From NCBI GenBank assembly GCA_031406795.1, contig JANOHV010000135.1:1-16061 (forward strand): a DNA stretch of 16,061 nucleotides, written 5' to 3'. The stretch comes from DATDCY01 sp031406795 [NCBI: Candidatus Rokuibacteriota bacterium]. GTDB taxonomy: Bacteria > JAUVQV01. The notes below the pieces were generated by a model. That model had not been told where the DNA came from and searched no databases. It saw only the letters and a list, made by a program, of their open reading frames with translations. Below, piece after piece: positions 15,826-16,061 of the stretch (position 1 is the first letter of the stretch; each line of letters starts with the position of its first letter). Both the position numbers and the translations under genes were made by a program.

Positions 15826-15927
15826 AAAAGGGTCCAGGTGCAAGGAAGGCGACAAGCAGATGCCGAGACGCACTGGTGTGCGTCGCAGGCAGATGAGCGA
15901 AGCCTGACGCCGCAGATGAGCCCTTTT
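15826..15927 (+). repeat. Structured 102 bp repeat, copy R2
   Basis: Edges are AAAAGGG and CCCTTTT. It shares about 90 of 102 positions with R3 (counted by eye) and the same layout with R1. The central perfect stem is GACGCAC/GTGCGTC with a TGGT loop. Inner GGCG/CGCC and outer AAAAGGG/CCCTTTT elements can pair to give one long imperfect hairpin. It is preceded by CGGAGAGGCTGCTC, which also precedes R3 with one base change (GGTTGCTC), so the repeating period is 134 bp. It lies upstream of the GGDEF gene. Confidence 0.85.
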
Positions 15928-15959
15928 CAGCGGCCGTTACGGTCACGGAGAGGTTGCTC

Positions 15960-16061
15960 AAAAGGGTTCAGGTGCAAGGAAGGCGACAAGCAGATGCCGA
16001 GGCGGGCTGGTGCCCGTCGCAGGCAGATGCGCGAAGGGCAACGCCGCAGCTGAGCCCTTTT
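15960..16061 (+). repeat. Structured 102 bp repeat, copy R3
   Basis: The second tandem copy, 134 bp after R2, ending on the last base of the window. The central stem is GGCGGGC/GCCCGTC (one G-T pair) with a TGGT loop. Its stem bases differ from R2 at positions that still pair. About 12 of 102 bases differ from R2, most of them in the stem and in the segment after GCGAAG. The array may continue beyond the window. Confidence 0.85.

Larger units (their letters stand above)
15724..16061. other. 338 bp non-coding region holding the R2-R3 array
   Basis: Apart from the possible TATAAT box near the GGDEF start and the two 102 bp repeats with their 32 bp spacer (15928-15959), I see no gene here. A 97-codon open frame runs through the repeats, but it only reflects their GC-rich repetition. 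Bases 15764-15812 show no recognisable motif. Confidence 0.7.

Noticed and set aside
15826-16061. CRISPR array
   Set aside because: There are only two 102 bp units with a 134 bp period, an internal hairpin and AAAAGGG/CCCTTTT edges. Repeat and spacer lengths do not fit CRISPR, and no cas genes are present.

Overview
This is a high-GC (clearly above 60%) bacterial segment, almost all of it one long co-directional gene run on the minus strand, bounded on both sides by copies of a ~102 bp structured repeat. The protein families and gene order (iorA-iorB-paaK-ACT-livKHMGF) suggest an anaerobic or facultative proteobacterial-type organism. My best guess is a Desulfuromonadia/Geobacter-like or related deltaproteobacterial lineage, which is inference from remembered synteny and not a database result. 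The window starts inside a repeat-flanked paralogue tail and ends on the last base of a repeat copy, so it may be a contig broken at repeats.

Layout in the direction of transcription (right to left). (1) Two tandem structured repeats (R2, R3) lie in the 338 bp region upstream of the first gene. (2) A c-di-GMP pair follows: a REC-GAF-GGDEF diguanylate cyclase, then 2 nt later a membrane GAF-HD-GYP phosphodiesterase whose stop codon lies inside the next gene, tRNA-Pro(CGG). (3) A housekeeping block: tRNA-Pro, apt, tRNA-Arg(CCT) and a PHP-domain phosphoesterase. (4) A catabolic/transport operon: a membrane-anchored TPR-like protein, iorA, iorB, paaK, a tandem ACT protein, livK, livH, livM, livG, livF and a second PaaK-like protein. 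(5) At the far left, the last 12 codons of another PaaK-like gene converge from the plus strand, with repeat copy R1 between the two convergent stop codons.

How the genes fit together: IorAB oxidatively decarboxylates aryl pyruvates (from aromatic amino acids) to aryl-acetyl-CoA with ferredoxin. PaaK activates free aryl acetates to the same CoA esters. The ACT protein may sense an amino acid. LivKHMGF is a branched-chain/hydrophobic amino-acid-type ABC importer that could feed the route. Short overlaps (GTGA, ATGA, 17 and 23 bp) indicate translational coupling, and inverted repeats sit at each of the larger gaps in the operon.

Most notable: (a) the three repeat copies share a central hairpin whose bases differ but keep pairing; (b) the terminal PaaK paralogue has a rewritten P-loop and no A10-type catalytic lysine, and the neighbouring convergent tail lacks it too; (c) the convergent 3' ends form a perfect 28 bp inverted repeat around R1; (d) tRNA genes are embedded in the operon, one of them overlapping a protein stop codon.
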